This document shows positions 59,270-60,081 of a stretch of DNA of 60,081 bases, piece after piece. The position numbers were made by a program, and so were the translations under genes. Source of the stretch: an uncultured Prevotellaceae bacterium (GTDB taxonomy: Bacteria > Bacteroidota > Bacteroidia > Bacteroidales > Muribaculaceae); the NCBI GenBank assembly GCA_947306175.1, contig CAMZFV010000017.1, positions 1 to 60,081 on the forward strand, given 5' to 3'. The notes beneath the pieces were generated by a model. The model had not been told where the DNA came from and ran no database searches. It saw only the letters and a list, made by a program, of their open reading frames with translations. The first letter of the stretch is position 1. Each line of letters begins with the position of its first letter.

Positions 59270-59854
59270 ATGAAACGTATCGTTACAAAATACTGGTGGG
59301 TATTACCCTGTCTATTAGGATTGTATTCATTTGTGGGCGCAGGCTTAAAGAAATTGCTTTGGGCTGTCGAATGGAGTGGGAAGATTTTAGTTTTATTTCT
59401 ATTTTTGATGTTGTTTGTTGTGCTAATTCTGACGATTATAGCCTTACTAACATCTTGGGCTGAGCTGTTATCAAGAAAACAATGGCGTAATTTCCTTATT
59501 TCTTTACTTCTGCTTGTAGTTGCATTTCTGCTTTCTCTTAAGCCTCTTTCATTTCTTTTCTCTACTGATGAAACATTTGAAGTTATTGAATATCAAATAC
59601 CTAGAGATGAACAATTTGAACAATTAGAAGAAGTAGATATACAAGAGGGAGAAGATGTAAACCAAGAGTGGGCAAAGTATTGGAAAACAGATATGATACC
59701 ACTATGGAAAATGCAAAAAAGAAACTTACAATTCAAACAATTCAAAGGAAAGAAATTGTTCTCTCAGAATCTAAATGGATAGATCAAGAAGGTAATTCTC
59801 AAGAAACTGAAGAACAGGTTATACAAACTGATCAAAAATCAAGTAAATTCCAAT
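59270..59854 (+). pseudogene. Membrane protein gene, apparently frameshifted
   Basis: From ATG 59270 the frame reads three hydrophobic helices (about 8-25, 38-62, 75-95), then an acidic tail (FEVIEYQIPRDEQFEQLEEV). About base 59680, at ggaaaacag, the sensible reading moves to the next frame: ENRYDTTMENAKKKLTIQTI then KEIVLSESKWIDQEGN continues naturally in frame 1, while the original frame turns into low-complexity WKMQKRNLQFKQFKG. A one-base indel in the A run is likely. The region is strongly AT-rich compared with the rest. No family is recognised. Confidence 0.55.
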
Positions 59855-60074
59855 TTTTTTCGCTCATGACAAGGCGCAACGTCAAGCCACGGCTGGCGAT
59901 GCGCCTTGATTTACGTTACATTGACCTGGGGATCTGATTCGCTATGGCCACAGGGTTGTATCCGGCTGCTTCACGCTCCGCGATGATGACAGCATCAGGC
60001 GTCCTTTCGATGCACCGCCCATCGTCGTGAACTATTTCTATCATGAGGAGGTCAAGGAATCGGCAGAGATGTAA
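59855..60074 (+). pseudogene. Gene fragment at the right edge, frame-disrupted
   Basis: Base composition jumps to GC-rich at about 59862. RRNVKPRLAMRLDLRYIDLG in one frame ends at TGA 59935-59937; from 59925 another frame reads GDLIRYGHRVVSGCFTLRDD, then RRPFDAPPIVVNYFYHEEV and a stop at 60072-60074. The two join sensibly if one G in ctggggat is removed, so this looks like the tail of a broken gene. No family is recognised. Confidence 0.4.
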
Positions 60075-60081
60075 AAATGAA

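Overview
The window is chromosomal DNA from a member of the Bacteroidales, most like Prevotellaceae or Muribaculaceae of a gut or rumen. I infer this from sequence content only: a SusC/SusD pair, many lipoproteins, BspA-type leucine-rich repeats, C10 (streptopain-type) peptidases, a DUF3822-rsmD pair, dockerin-like C-termini of a type common in these families, and above all the Bacteroidota promoter -7 box (TAnnTTTGC), which can be seen in front of more than a dozen genes. No rRNA, tRNA, CRISPR array, IS element or phage gene was found. The genus is not resolved.

Layout. 0-5 kb: the tail of an unknown gene, a strong terminator, a secreted GHL10 glycosidase with a dockerin (minus strand), then a membrane protein - ECF sigma factor - small membrane protein operon. 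5-9 kb (minus): ettA (ABC-F) between two lipoprotein genes of similar design. 9-16 kb (plus): DUF3822, rsmD, SusC, SusD, Fur and mtgA, partly with overlapping starts and stops. 16-17 kb (minus): a lysine exporter (LysO) split into two genes. 17-30 kb (plus): a lipoprotein followed by four large secreted peptidases (one M6, three C10), each ending in a two-repeat dockerin; the last has four near-identical copies of an Fn3/jelly-roll module. 30-31 kb (minus): a Tat-exported aldo/keto reductase with a ferredoxin tail.

32-34.5 kb: an AT-rich gene for a TIR/DUF4062-like domain plus coiled coil plus about 11 kinesin-light-chain-type TPRs, with related repeat DNA on both sides; this is a candidate immunity or signalling protein. 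35-37 kb: small genes (secreted protein, DUF1893, ECF S component, WbuC cupin). 37.5-43 kb: a His/Cys-rich small protein, a TonB receptor and a ZIP transporter (metal handling), then two methyltransferases around an MptD-like ECF S component. 43.5-45.6 kb (minus): an SLC13 (DASS) transporter preceded by a clear cobalamin riboswitch. 45.7-48 kb: a regulatory-like domain protein, a membrane protein and a FISUMP-domain protein with a half dockerin. 48-51 kb: an AraC regulator divergent from a ferritin-like / 56-aa winged-helix-like / CxC rubredoxin / metallo-beta-lactamase-fold operon. 51-52.5 kb: secreted PepC-type peptidase (minus). 52.8-56.1 kb: GNAT, CDF, FKBP, DUF1304, GNAT and a truncated methyltransferase gene. 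56.2-59.1 kb: HxlR regulator divergent from a duplicated NTF2-like protein, a PPOX-family protein and proline iminopeptidase. The right end is AT-rich and frameshifted.

Between the genes lie several families of short inverted repeats, present two to four times each. Some run into gene ends and supply the last codons and stop. The observations most worth following are the dockerin-tagged peptidase cluster, the B12 riboswitch in front of a dicarboxylate-type transporter, the TIR-like TPR protein, the small metal-ligand-rich protein before the TonB receptor, and the repeat families.
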